Source: Candidatus Phosphoribacter baldrii
Lineage (GTDB): Bacteria; Actinomycetota; Actinomycetes; Actinomycetales; Dermatophilaceae
Direction: 5' to 3'
Length of the DNA stretch: 64,000 bases
Assembly (NCBI GenBank): GCA_016704565.1
Contig: JADIZV010000001.1
Span: 1,116,001-1,180,000 of the forward strand
This document shows positions 43,380-51,315 of the stretch, piece by piece. The notes under the pieces were generated by a model. That model saw only the letters and a list, made by a program, of their open reading frames with translations, searched no databases and had not been told where the DNA came from. The number at the start of each line of letters is the position of its first letter. Positions within the stretch are counted from its first letter, which is position 1. Position numbers and translations under genes: made by a program.

Positions 43380-44048
43380 TCACGTCGCCGGGATCGTGCC
43401 GATGGTGCGACCGTCGACCGCAGCCCAGCAGTCGGTGGGACCTGCCGATCCGACGATCGTCACTGTCGTCGCCCCCACTCCCACTTTGGTCGTCGTCGAA
43501 TCCCCGGCACGCAGCACGGCGGTCACCGACGTGGTCGACACGAAGGTGAGGACGGCTTGAATCCGTCGCCCCGTGATCGTGCACGTCAAGGCGACATCGC
43601 TGATCCCTGACGGTGGGGTCGTCGTCCGGGGCGGGGTGGGTGCGACGCTGGTTGACGGCGACGGCGTCCCTGACTCGCTCGGACGGGTGGTGGAACTTGT
43701 CCCGGAGCCTGCCCCGGAGGTGGTCCCGGCCCCTGACGAACCGAGATGCCCGGTCGAAGACGTGGAGGCAGTGGCAGCCGCCGACGATGTCGCCGCGCTG
43801 GGATTGGGCACCGAGGTCGACAGCGCACCCGAGTGGGAATCGTTCGGCGCAGTCGATCCGATCGAGGCGGCCGCCTTGGTCGCATCCGTCGGCCGGGAAC
43901 CACCGAACAACGACGCCACCCCCCAACCCGCCAGCGCGAGGACCATCGCGAAGATCCCGACGGCGCCGATCAGGGACATTGACCGCATACCGACTGCGCC
44001 ACCGGCGCCGGGGAGCCGATGGCGACCTACCCCGGGCTCCATCGTCAT
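43380..44048 (-). CDS. envelope protein paralogous to its downstream neighbour
   Basis: 222 residues. TM helix at about 25-46 (LIGAVGIFAMVLALAGWGVA), a long Ser/Thr/Ala/Pro linker, then a 75-residue domain with two cysteines (VALTCTITGRRIQAVLTF; TDCWAAVDGRTIG). The last domain aligns well with that of 42646-43284 and both end in -AT. A tandem duplication with divergence is the simplest reading. No family recognised. Confidence 0.72.
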   Translation of the reverse strand: MTMEPGVGRHRLPGAGGAVGMRSMSLIGAVGIFAMVLALAGWGVASLFGGSRPTDATKAAASIGSTAPNDSHSGALSTSVPNPSAATSSAAATASTSSTGHLGSSGAGTTSGAGSGTSSTTRPSESGTPSPSTSVAPTPPRTTTPPSGISDVALTCTITGRRIQAVLTFVSTTSVTAVLRAGDSTTTKVGVGATTVTIVGSAGPTDCWAAVDGRTIGTIPAT

Positions 44049-44123
44049 CGCACGCCAGAATAGGCGCCTGCGCCCGCTTGTGGAACGTCCTCACGCAGAA
44101 TCCCGCACTGACCAGACAGCAGA

Positions 44124-44150
44124 GGTGGGTCCCGTGGGGCTCGAACCCAC
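44124..44150 (-). repeat. duplicate of the tRNA-Lys 3' end (att-like)
   Basis: These 27 bp are identical to 44936-44962, which hold the acceptor 3' strand, T-loop and part of the T-stem of tRNA-Lys. No D-arm or anticodon arm lies beside the copy, so it is not a tRNA gene. Intact tRNA at one end and a 3'-end copy at the other is the usual mark of site-specific integration into a tRNA gene. 785 bp lie between. Confidence 0.85.
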
Positions 44151-44252
44151 GACCCCCTTCCGGCGCCCTTGGGCTCCTGCCCGCGCATGACCAGGTACAG
44201 CGTTTGGCGGGAACGAGTCGGCGAACGTGGCGGCCGGGCGTCTGAGGATCCC

Positions 44253-44768
44253 CTAGTCAGCGAACTGGCTCCGAAGGATCGTCTCCATCTCCGCACTGAC
44301 CCAGACCTTGGCCGGTTCGGCCGGTGCCGGGGTCGGCGTGGTGTCCGGTTGGGTGGCGTCGATGAATGCGTCCCACGAGGGGGCGATCTGGGTGAAGGCG
44401 CCATCTTCGTCGAAGTCGAGCTCGTGATCGTGGAACCAGACCGTCCCGAAGTCGTCCGTGCGCGTAGAGATGCAGATCGGGTTGCCTCCCTCGGCGTCCG
44501 CGACGGGCAGGAAGCCCAGCCCCAATAAGGGTGCTAGACGGTCGCACGACCTCACCAGATCGTCGGAATCCTCGCGGTCGACTCCCAGAATGTGGTTGAC
44601 AGCGACGTGGGGAAAGCCGGGCAGGAGCGCGTCGTCGGTCCATCCTCCGTTGGCCTGGGTCAGCAGGTAGCGGCGGTACTGCTCGGGGAGCCGCATGCCC
44701 AGCGCGACCTCGGCGGAGTGGACGGCTTGCGGGGTGGCGGGCCGGGTCGGGGTCAGGTAGTGGATCAC
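44253..44768 (-). CDS. SUKH (SMI1/KNR4) family protein, probable immunity protein
   Basis: 171 residues. The SMI1/KNR4 pattern is seen in SAEVALGMRLPEQYRRYLLTQ, then ANGGW, HILGVDRED, FLPVADAEGGNPICI and VWFHDHE. In bacteria this fold is mostly an immunity protein against polymorphic toxins (known for the family). No toxin gene is nearby, so it would be an orphan. It is the only gene between tRNA-Lys and the 3'-end duplicate. Confidence 0.83.
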   Translation of the reverse strand: MIHYLTPTRPATPQAVHSAEVALGMRLPEQYRRYLLTQANGGWTDDALLPGFPHVAVNHILGVDREDSDDLVRSCDRLAPLLGLGFLPVADAEGGNPICISTRTDDFGTVWFHDHELDFDEDGAFTQIAPSWDAFIDATQPDTTPTPAPAEPAKVWVSAEMETILRSQFAD

Positions 44769-44937
44769 GGTCAGGACCCTCCTGTGATCACGGCTGCACC
44801 CGCGGTGTGCCGGACGGCCGCATGCAGGTCCGCTGGGATGAGGACCATCGTCGCATCGTCCTCAGCAGGGTGCCAGACCTACCCGTCAAGGGGTCTCGGA
44901 CACGACAGTCATCCCCGAACACCCGAGGGCTGTGCGG

Positions 44938-45009
44938 TGGGTCCCGTGGGGCTCGAACCCACAACCTACGGATTAAAAGTCCGCAGCTCTGCCATTGAGC
45001 TAGAGACCC
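44938..45009 (-). tRNA. tRNA-Lys (TTT)
   Basis: From 45009 the acceptor GGGTCTC pairs with GGGACCC (one T-G), discriminator A, no encoded CCA. D-arm AGCTCAATGGCAGAGCT, anticodon loop CTTTTAA giving TTT, and T-loop GTTCGAG are normal. Its 3' 27 bp recur at 44124. Confidence 0.95.
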
Positions 45010-45188
45010 GGCCCTGACCCGATGGGTCAGACAACGAAACAGCCTAACCGACCGGTGGAGGTCGTCGCGGATGCCGGGCGCACGGCATACGGTGAGGGTC
45101 GGCGACCACCCACCACGGCGGCGAGGTATGCCGTCCGGCCGAGACCGCGATCAGGCGCCGATCGCGCGTTCTGCCAGAAAGGACCGCA

Positions 45189-45827
45189 GTGACCGACGAC
45201 GCTCTGCCACCCGGGTCGGCCGGGGCAGGTGGCGGGCGCCCGCGACGCCCCCTCTATCTCGACGCGGCCGGTCTGGAGGCGCGGGGAGGCTCGTTCGACC
45301 CGGTCGAGGAGGCGCACGCTGCCCACGAGAGCGCAGCGATCCTGGTCCACCGGGGCCGCGCCTCGACCGACCCGCAGCTCACCGCCCGGCTCGTCGCGCT
45401 CGCCGAGGAGGTCGGCCTGGACACCCTCGCGCACCTGTGGGCCGCCCGACCGCCCCGCAGCCTGCCGGGCGCCTTGTGGCGGCTGTACGTGCTGCGCGAA
45501 TGGGTCCGTCGCGATCCGGCCGGTGCCAGTCGCGAGTATGCCGCGGGGATGCGGTATGCCGCCGTCAGTCACGTCGTCGCCGGTGCCGCCGAGCCCCCGG
45601 GGCCGCAGGAGTTGTGCACCTTGCTTGACGCCGTGCTGCAGGGAGTGTTCGACGGTGACCTTGCGGTCGCGCTCGATCGGGCGGCCGCGTTCTGTCGGGT
45701 CGTCAGTGCGGGTCGCGCATCGACCTCGGAAGGAGAAGTGGCAGCGGCCAGGGCGGCGGATCTGCTCGGGACGGCCGAGGATCTCTCGGCGGCCGCTGGC
45801 GCGTGGCGGCGGGACCAGTTGGCCTGA
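45189..45827 (+). CDS. conserved helical protein of unknown function
   Basis: 212 residues, GTG start. The sequence is Ala/Leu/Arg-rich and almost entirely helical, with segments LVALAEEVGLDTLAHLWA and ALWRLYVLREWVRRDP. No signal peptide, membrane segment or catalytic motif is visible. I do not recognise the family. It is followed by 314 bp without a gene. Confidence 0.65.
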   Translation: MTDDALPPGSAGAGGGRPRRPLYLDAAGLEARGGSFDPVEEAHAAHESAAILVHRGRASTDPQLTARLVALAEEVGLDTLAHLWAARPPRSLPGALWRLYVLREWVRRDPAGASREYAAGMRYAAVSHVVAGAAEPPGPQELCTLLDAVLQGVFDGDLAVALDRAAAFCRVVSAGRASTSEGEVAAARAADLLGTAEDLSAAAGAWRRDQLA

Positions 45828-46141
45828 CCGGGTGCACGGCATACCCCGTGGGACGTGACCGGGCATGGGTCGGGGCTTCTCCACGGCTGCGGATGGCAGG
45901 TATCGTCGGGGGCGCGTCGGGCCGCGGTAGCCCCGGGTCCCACAGATAGCCGCCTAGAGCGGCCTTGCGCCGTGAGGCGCTCCCGGCCCGACGCACTACC
46001 CCGACCAGTTCCCAGCGCCGACGCCTGCGGCGATGGCGACGTGGCAGCCGTTGGGCGAGGCCGGGCGGCCGTTCGGCGACGGCTGCGATCAGATGTCGCG
46101 TTGACCCCCAGTTCACTGGGTTCGGTCTCTACCCTGCCGAC
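45828..46141. other. 314-bp region without a recognised gene
   Basis: GC-rich sequence with many short complementary stretches (for example around 45958-46000). No start codon with ribosome site opens a convincing frame, apart from the short gene at 46142. A structured leader or small RNA is possible but I cannot name a family. Confidence 0.4.
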
Positions 46142-46288
46142 ATGAGCGGAGCGGGCCCGCACGAGAGCCTCCAGGATGACGCCATGCTTGAGGAGATCGA
46201 GCTGGTCACTGAGTTGGTGTTGGCCGCGTCGGCATCGCCAGCGCGGCGGCTCACCGTGGAGGAAGTTGACCGCGCGCTCGGCCTGTGA
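46142..46288 (+). CDS. small conserved protein, 48 residues
   Basis: ATG 46142 opens a frame giving MSGAGPHESLQDDAMLEEIE and ending EEVDRALGL. It is acidic and helical, with the look of the short actinobacterial proteins encoded near metabolic operons; I do not know its role. It converges on pstB, 18 bp away. Short length makes it less certain. Confidence 0.6.
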   Translation: MSGAGPHESLQDDAMLEEIELVTELVLAASASPARRLTVEEVDRALGL

Positions 46289-46306
46289 TCTTTCGGTGGT
46301 GAGCCG

Positions 46307-47083
46307 TCAGCCGAAGCGGCCGGAGACGTAGGCCTCGGTGGCCTCCTGGACGGGCTGCTCGAAGATGGTCCGGGTGGGACCGACCTCGACGAGGCGCCCC
46401 GGCTGGCCGGTGGCCTTGAGGTTGAAGAAGGCGGTGCGGTCTGAGACCCGAGCCGCCTGCTGCATGTTGTGGGTGACGATGACGATGGTGTAGTCAGCCT
46501 TGAGTTGCTCGATGAGGTCTTCGATGGCCAGCGTCGAGATGGGGTCCAACGCAGAGCACGGCTCGTCCATGAGCAGGACCTTGGGCTCGACGGCGATGGC
46601 GCGGGCGATGCACAACCGTTGCTGCTGACCGCCAGAGAGGCCAGCTCCGGGCTTGTTGAGTCGATCCTTCACCTCGTTCCAGAGGTTCGCGCCCTGGAGG
46701 GATCGTTCGGCCGCCTCCTGCAGCTGGGTCTTGTCCTTGATGCCGTTGAGGCGCAGCCCGGCCACGACGTTGTCGAAGATCGTCATCGTCGGGAAGGGAT
46801 TGGGGCGTTGGAAGACCATGCCGACGGTGCGGCGCACGGCGACGGGGTCGACGTCGGCGGCATACAGATCCTGACCGTCTAGGGAGATGGTGCCTTCCAC
46901 GCGGCCTCCGGGGATCACCTCGTGCATCCGGTTGAGGGTGCGCAGGACCGTGGACTTGCCGCATCCGGACGGTCCGATGAAGGCGGTGACCGATCGGGGG
47001 TTGATGGTGAGGTTGACGTCTTCGACCGCCTTGAAGGCGCCGTAGTAGATGTTGACGTCCTTGATGTCCAGCCCCTTGGCCAT
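46307..47083 (-). CDS. pstB: phosphate ABC transporter ATP-binding protein
   Basis: 258 residues. Walker A GPSGCGKST, Q-loop FQRPNPFP, signature LSGGQQQR, Walker B VLLMDEPCSALDP and switch histidine THN are all present. The N-terminus MAKGLDIKDVNIYYGAFKAV is typical of PstB. It drives high-affinity phosphate uptake with PstA and PstC. It is the last gene of the pstSCAB order, 32 bp after pstA. Confidence 0.97.
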   Translation of the reverse strand: MAKGLDIKDVNIYYGAFKAVEDVNLTINPRSVTAFIGPSGCGKSTVLRTLNRMHEVIPGGRVEGTISLDGQDLYAADVDPVAVRRTVGMVFQRPNPFPTMTIFDNVVAGLRLNGIKDKTQLQEAAERSLQGANLWNEVKDRLNKPGAGLSGGQQQRLCIARAIAVEPKVLLMDEPCSALDPISTLAIEDLIEQLKADYTIVIVTHNMQQAARVSDRTAFFNLKATGQPGRLVEVGPTRTIFEQPVQEATEAYVSGRFG

Positions 47084-47115
47084 GGTGGGTGATCGCTTTC
47101 GTCGGTCTAGCCGGG

Positions 47116-48096
47116 TCAGTGGCGGACGCCGCTGCGCCGCGCCAGGAGTCGCCCGATGAGGTTGAGCAGCAGGACGAGCAGGATGAGGGTGAGGGCGCTT
47201 GCCCACATCCGGTCGACAGCGGTGTCGATGCCGAGTTCGGTGCGGTCTTGGTTGATCATCGTCGGGAGGGTCGGCATGTAGCCGTCGAAGAGGTTCGTTG
47301 CGATGTTCTTGGTGTAAGGCCCGAGGATGAGCAGCGGAGCCGTCTCGCCCATCACTCGGGCGAGGCCGAGCAGCACCCCCGTGACGATGCCCGAGAACGC
47401 GGTGGGGAGCACGACCTTGGTGATCGTGATCCACTTCGGCACGCCGAGCGCATAGGAGGCCTCGCGCAGTTCGTTCGGGACGAGTTTGAGCATCTCCTCG
47501 GTCGAGCGGACCACGACCGGGATCATGAGCAGGACCAGGGCTAGACAGACCGCGAAGCCGACCCGCTGGAAACCCAGGGTGGTGACCCACACGGCATACA
47601 CGAACAGCGCGGCGACGATCGACGGGACGCCGCTGAGGATGTCGACCATGAAGGAGATGGCGCGTGCGAGGCGGCCCCGGCCATACTCCACGAGGTAGAT
47701 CGCTGTGAACACACCGACCGGCACCGAGATGGCGCCGGTGACCCCTGCCTGGATGAGGGTTCCCTGGATCGCGTGGACCGCGCCGCCTCCGGCATCGGTC
47801 GCGTTGATGTTGCGTTGCGAGTTGGTCCACCACGTGCTCGCGAGGAGCAACTCGACGCCATTGCTCACGACGGTGTAGAGGATCCAGGCCAAGGGGATGA
47901 GGGCGAGCCCGAAGGCCGCCCACATGACCACCTTGGCGACGACGTCCTTGACCCGCCGGATCGCCGAGCCGCGGGTCAGCTTCGGCGGCTCCTCGGTCGC
48001 GACGTCGGCGGCCTCGACGTGGTATGCCGTGCGGGAGGCGAACGAGAACGGTCCGCTCAGCTCGGCCCCGGCACGACTAGCGCTGGTGGCGGTCAT
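47116..48096 (-). CDS. pstA: phosphate ABC transporter permease PstA
   Basis: 326 residues with six membrane segments after a cytoplasmic N-terminus of about 60 residues. The permease EAA-type loop ELREASYALGVPKWITITKV and GVPSIVAALFVYAVWV are typical. Its ATG overlaps the pstC stop (ATGA), so translation is coupled. Confidence 0.95.
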   Translation of the reverse strand: MTATSASRAGAELSGPFSFASRTAYHVEAADVATEEPPKLTRGSAIRRVKDVVAKVVMWAAFGLALIPLAWILYTVVSNGVELLLASTWWTNSQRNINATDAGGGAVHAIQGTLIQAGVTGAISVPVGVFTAIYLVEYGRGRLARAISFMVDILSGVPSIVAALFVYAVWVTTLGFQRVGFAVCLALVLLMIPVVVRSTEEMLKLVPNELREASYALGVPKWITITKVVLPTAFSGIVTGVLLGLARVMGETAPLLILGPYTKNIATNLFDGYMPTLPTMINQDRTELGIDTAVDRMWASALTLILLVLLLNLIGRLLARRSGVRH

Positions 48097-49037
48097 TCGG
48101 TGAAGGCCTTCCTGCGCTCGATGACGACGCGAGCGATGGCGTTGACGACAAAGGTGAGGATGAACAGCACCAGACCCGCCGCGATGAATGCACCGGTCTT
48201 TTGCGGCGAGTCAAACTCGGCGGCGTTGTTGGCGATCCGGGAGGCGAAGGTCTCCCCGCCGTTGAACAGCGACCAGGTCCAGTCTGAGCCGACGGCCAGG
48301 GTGGACACGATGAAGGTGACGGCGATCGTCTCGCCGAGCGCGCGGCCAAGGGCGAGCATCGCGGCGCTGATGACTCCGGGCTTGCCGAACGGCAAGACAG
48401 CCGTGTGGATCATCTCCCACTTGGTGGCACCGAGGGCGAGGGCACCCTCCTTGTGCGTCGTGGGCGTCTGGGCGAACACCTCGCGCGAGATGGCCGTGAC
48501 GATCGGGAGGATCATGATGGCCAGGACGAAGCCGATGAAGAAGATCGTGCCCCCCGTGATGCCTGTCGGCTCGAAGATCGGCAGCCAACTGAGCCTCGAC
48601 GAGAGCCAGTCCTCGATCGGTCGCACGATGGGCCGGAAGACGATGAGGCCCCACAAGCCGTAGACGATCGAGGGGACCGCGGCGAGCAGGTCGACGAGGT
48701 TCCCTGCCGGCCGGCGCAGCCACTGTGGGGCGTACTCGGTGATGAACAGTGCGACGCACACGCCGACGGGGACGGCGACGAGCATGGCGATAACCGAGGC
48801 CGCTGTGGTGGTCCACAACAGTTCCAGGATGCCAAACCGGGGGGCGTCGCCGCCGACCGTCCACTCTCGCGAGGTGAGGAAGCTCGCCTCGTTTCGGGCC
48901 AGGGCCGGAATTGCCTGCGACACAAGGAAGACACACACGAGGGTGACCAGGACGAGAACGGTGACGCCTGCTCCCTGCGACGCGAAGCTGAACAGCCGAT
49001 CGGCGCGGCGGCCGGTGGACCGGCCGCGGTCATCCAC
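48093..49037 (-). CDS. pstC: phosphate ABC transporter permease PstC
   Basis: 314 residues, six membrane helices. Conserved segments are LWTTTAASVIAMLVAVPVGV, AVPSIVYGLWGLIVF and the EAA-type loop KEGALALGATKWEMIHTAVL. It starts 3 bp after the pstS stop. It pairs with PstA to form the phosphate channel. Confidence 0.95.
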   Translation of the reverse strand: MDDRGRSTGRRADRLFSFASQGAGVTVLVLVTLVCVFLVSQAIPALARNEASFLTSREWTVGGDAPRFGILELLWTTTAASVIAMLVAVPVGVCVALFITEYAPQWLRRPAGNLVDLLAAVPSIVYGLWGLIVFRPIVRPIEDWLSSRLSWLPIFEPTGITGGTIFFIGFVLAIMILPIVTAISREVFAQTPTTHKEGALALGATKWEMIHTAVLPFGKPGVISAAMLALGRALGETIAVTFIVSTLAVGSDWTWSLFNGGETFASRIANNAAEFDSPQKTGAFIAAGLVLFILTFVVNAIARVVIERRKAFTE

Positions 49038-49040
49038 GGG

Positions 49041-50132
49041 TCAGCCGATCGCGGCGATAGCCGTCTGGACCTTGGCCTCGATCGACGCCGGCAATGGGGC
49101 GTAGCCGAGGCTCTCGAGGGACTTCTGGGTCTCGACCGACGAGAAGTGCGTGAGGAAAGCCTTGACGAGCTTCCCCTTGGCCGGGTCCTTGTACGTGGAG
49201 CAGACGACCTCATAGGTCACCAGGTTGATCGGGTAAGCGCCCGGAGTCTTGGTGGCGTAGTCCAGCGTGAGGGACAAGTCGTTGCCGGAGCCCTTCTGCT
49301 TGGCCGTCTCGATCATCTTGCCCACCGACGCGCTGGTCAGCTCGACCGGCCCCGAGCCGGTGTCGATCTTGGCCAGACCCAACTTGTTTTGGGTGATGTA
49401 GGACCACTCAAGGTAGGCGATCGATCCTTCGACGCCCTTGGCGGCCGTGGCGACGCCGGCGTTCTGCGGCTTGCCCTCGCCGACCGTGCCGTTCCACTTC
49501 TTGCCCGACTCGACCGTCCACGAGGACCCAGCCGCGGCCTTGAGGTATTTCGTGAAGTTGTCCGTGGTCCCCGAGTCGTCCGACCGGAAGAAGACGCTGA
49601 TCTTCTTGTCGGGCAGGGTCACGCCGGGGTTGATCGCGGCGAGGGCGGGGTCGTTCCACATGGTGATCTGGCCGAGGAAGATCTTGGCCGTGACGTCCGC
49701 GTTGAGCACGAGCGACGGCAGCGACGGCAGGTTGTAAGCGACGCCGACCGGTCCGGTGACCATGGGCAGGTGCCAGGCCGGGGCTGCACACGTCGTGGCC
49801 GCGGAGGCGGCCTCGTCGTCTTTGAGCGCCGAGTCAGTCCCCCCGAAGTCGACCTGAGCGGCGATGAACTGCTTAATGCCGGCGCCTGATCCTGTCGCGG
49901 CGTAGTTGACTGTGGCGCCGGTGCACGTGGTCTGGAAGCTCTTGATGGCGGCCTCGATGGCAGCCTTCTGCGCCGAGGACCCCTCGGCTTTGAGGGTGCC
50001 GGTGGGGCAATCGGTTGACGCCGCACCGCTGCCCCCGGTGGAGGTCTTGTTGGCGTCGGTTCCACAGGCGCCGAGGGCCAAGGCCCCAGTCATCGCCAGG
50101 GCGATCACGGCGTGGCTTCGGGTGATGGTCAC
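49041..50132 (-). CDS. pstS: phosphate-binding lipoprotein PstS
   Basis: The GTG at 50132 is the start because GAGAGGG lies 7 nt upstream; 363 residues. Signal with LALGAC (lipid Cys23). Phosphate-site segments are AEGSSAQKAAIEAAIKSF, YAATGSGAGIKQF, FGGTDSALKDDE, RSDDSGTTDNFTKYL and GVEGSIAYLEW. It captures phosphate outside the membrane for PstCAB. A two-repeat PHO box lies about 126 bp upstream. Confidence 0.96.
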   Translation of the reverse strand: MTITRSHAVIALAMTGALALGACGTDANKTSTGGSGAASTDCPTGTLKAEGSSAQKAAIEAAIKSFQTTCTGATVNYAATGSGAGIKQFIAAQVDFGGTDSALKDDEAASAATTCAAPAWHLPMVTGPVGVAYNLPSLPSLVLNADVTAKIFLGQITMWNDPALAAINPGVTLPDKKISVFFRSDDSGTTDNFTKYLKAAAGSSWTVESGKKWNGTVGEGKPQNAGVATAAKGVEGSIAYLEWSYITQNKLGLAKIDTGSGPVELTSASVGKMIETAKQKGSGNDLSLTLDYATKTPGAYPINLVTYEVVCSTYKDPAKGKLVKAFLTHFSSVETQKSLESLGYAPLPASIEAKVQTAIAAIG

Positions 50133-50221
50133 AGAGTTTCCCTCTCGGAGGGTCGGCGAGGGTTGTCCTCGCTCGTGGTCGGTTTCCGGAGGGGGACCGC
50201 ATCGTTCTCCTCCACTGGCGA

Positions 50222-50275
50222 CCCTAGGCATGGCACATGGCGCCACACGCCCCAGCGTTGAACGAAAGGTGAACG
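50222..50275 (-). promoter_or_regulatory. PHO box and -10 element of the pst operon
   Basis: On the minus strand GTTCACC (50275-50269) and GTTCAAC (50264-50258) are spaced by exactly 11 bp. This is the direct-repeat form bound by PhoP in Streptomyces and relatives. TAGGGT (50227-50222) can serve as the -10 element. The pst operon is therefore probably induced by phosphate limitation. Confidence 0.75.
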
Positions 50276-50352
50276 TCCGCAGGCCAATTCGCAGATTCGC
50301 GCGGCCGTTCGTCCAGACTTCACCTAGGCTTTCGTGGCCCGTCAGCTGGGCA

Positions 50353-51309
50353 TCACTGCTGGGTGGTGATCCGTTCGGCAGCGACGATCCGGGCCGACGG
50401 ACCGGACCCGCTCACCTGGGCGATGAACAACTCTCCCTTGTCGATGCCGAGGTCGGCCGCCTCGGTCAGCGTCGCCTCGGCGCCGACCACCTGATCCTCC
50501 GCAGGCGCCAACCGGGGCAGCAGCGCGGACAACATGGTGGGAAGCACTGGTCCGTGGCCGCACAGGGCTGCCGGTTCGCCGGACGCGAACAGGTCATCGA
50601 TCGCGCGAATCACGCGCTTGGGGCCCCGCTGGGCGAAGCCCTCTTCGGACAGACCTTGGCGAAGGCGCGGCGTCAGCCCGTGGCGCTTGGCGTAGCCGGC
50701 GATGGTCTGGACGCAACGGGTCGACGGAGAGGAGACCAAGGTCCGAACGCCGTATGCCGCGAGCGCGTCGGCGATCCGAGGCACCTGGGCGCGACCCTCC
50801 GGCGACAGGGGACGCTTCCAGTCCGGCCCCTTCCAGGAGTGACGCGGCAGCGCGAGCGCATGCCGAACGATGACCAGCGGCCAGGTCGTCAACACACCGC
50901 GCTGATGGGCGCGCACCAGCGCCCGCAGCTGCTCACGGTCATGTGAATAGTCCAGCCGGGCGTGCGCGGAGACGGAATCAAGCCAGGCCACGGCATCGAT
51001 CTCGTGCTCAAGCTGCCCGTGCCCGCCGGTCACCTCCGCGGCCCAATAGCGGACCCGTTTGGTCGCCGGGATCCCGTCGCGATCCAGCACGCGGTAGGTG
51101 GTCGGGGGCAACGGCATACCAAGGCGGACTTCCAGCCCCGTCTCCTCCGCGGTCTCCCGGTATGCCGCGACCGGCCACGCTTCGGCGGGCTCGAGTTTTC
51201 CTTTCGACCAGGACCAGTCGTCGTAGCGCGGCCGGTGGACGAGGGCAACTTCCAGGGTGCCATCGTTGACGCGCCACGGAACGGTCCCCGCGGCGTGGAT
51301 GATGGACAT
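50353..51309 (-). CDS. mutT1: Nudix hydrolase fused to histidine phosphatase (MutT1-like)
   Basis: 318 residues. The N-terminal Nudix box reads GKLEPAEAW, then YRETAEETGL (residues 37-61). The C-terminal histidine-phosphatase domain begins at VIVRHALAL (catalytic RH) and ends with the second histidine in LCGHGPVL. This layout matches mycobacterial MutT1, which clears 8-oxo-GTP and diadenosine polyphosphates. It lies 6 bp after the mshD-ppk ORF, so it should be cotranscribed. Confidence 0.92.
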   Translation of the reverse strand: MSIIHAAGTVPWRVNDGTLEVALVHRPRYDDWSWSKGKLEPAEAWPVAAYRETAEETGLEVRLGMPLPPTTYRVLDRDGIPATKRVRYWAAEVTGGHGQLEHEIDAVAWLDSVSAHARLDYSHDREQLRALVRAHQRGVLTTWPLVIVRHALALPRHSWKGPDWKRPLSPEGRAQVPRIADALAAYGVRTLVSSPSTRCVQTIAGYAKRHGLTPRLRQGLSEEGFAQRGPKRVIRAIDDLFASGEPAALCGHGPVLPTMLSALLPRLAPAEDQVVGAEATLTEAADLGIDKGELFIAQVSGSGPSARIVAAERITTQQ

Positions 51310-51315
51310 GGGGGC

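Noticed and set aside
44124..44150. A second tRNA-Lys gene
   Set aside because: Only the T-arm and acceptor 3' strand are present; the next bases do not form an anticodon arm or D-arm.
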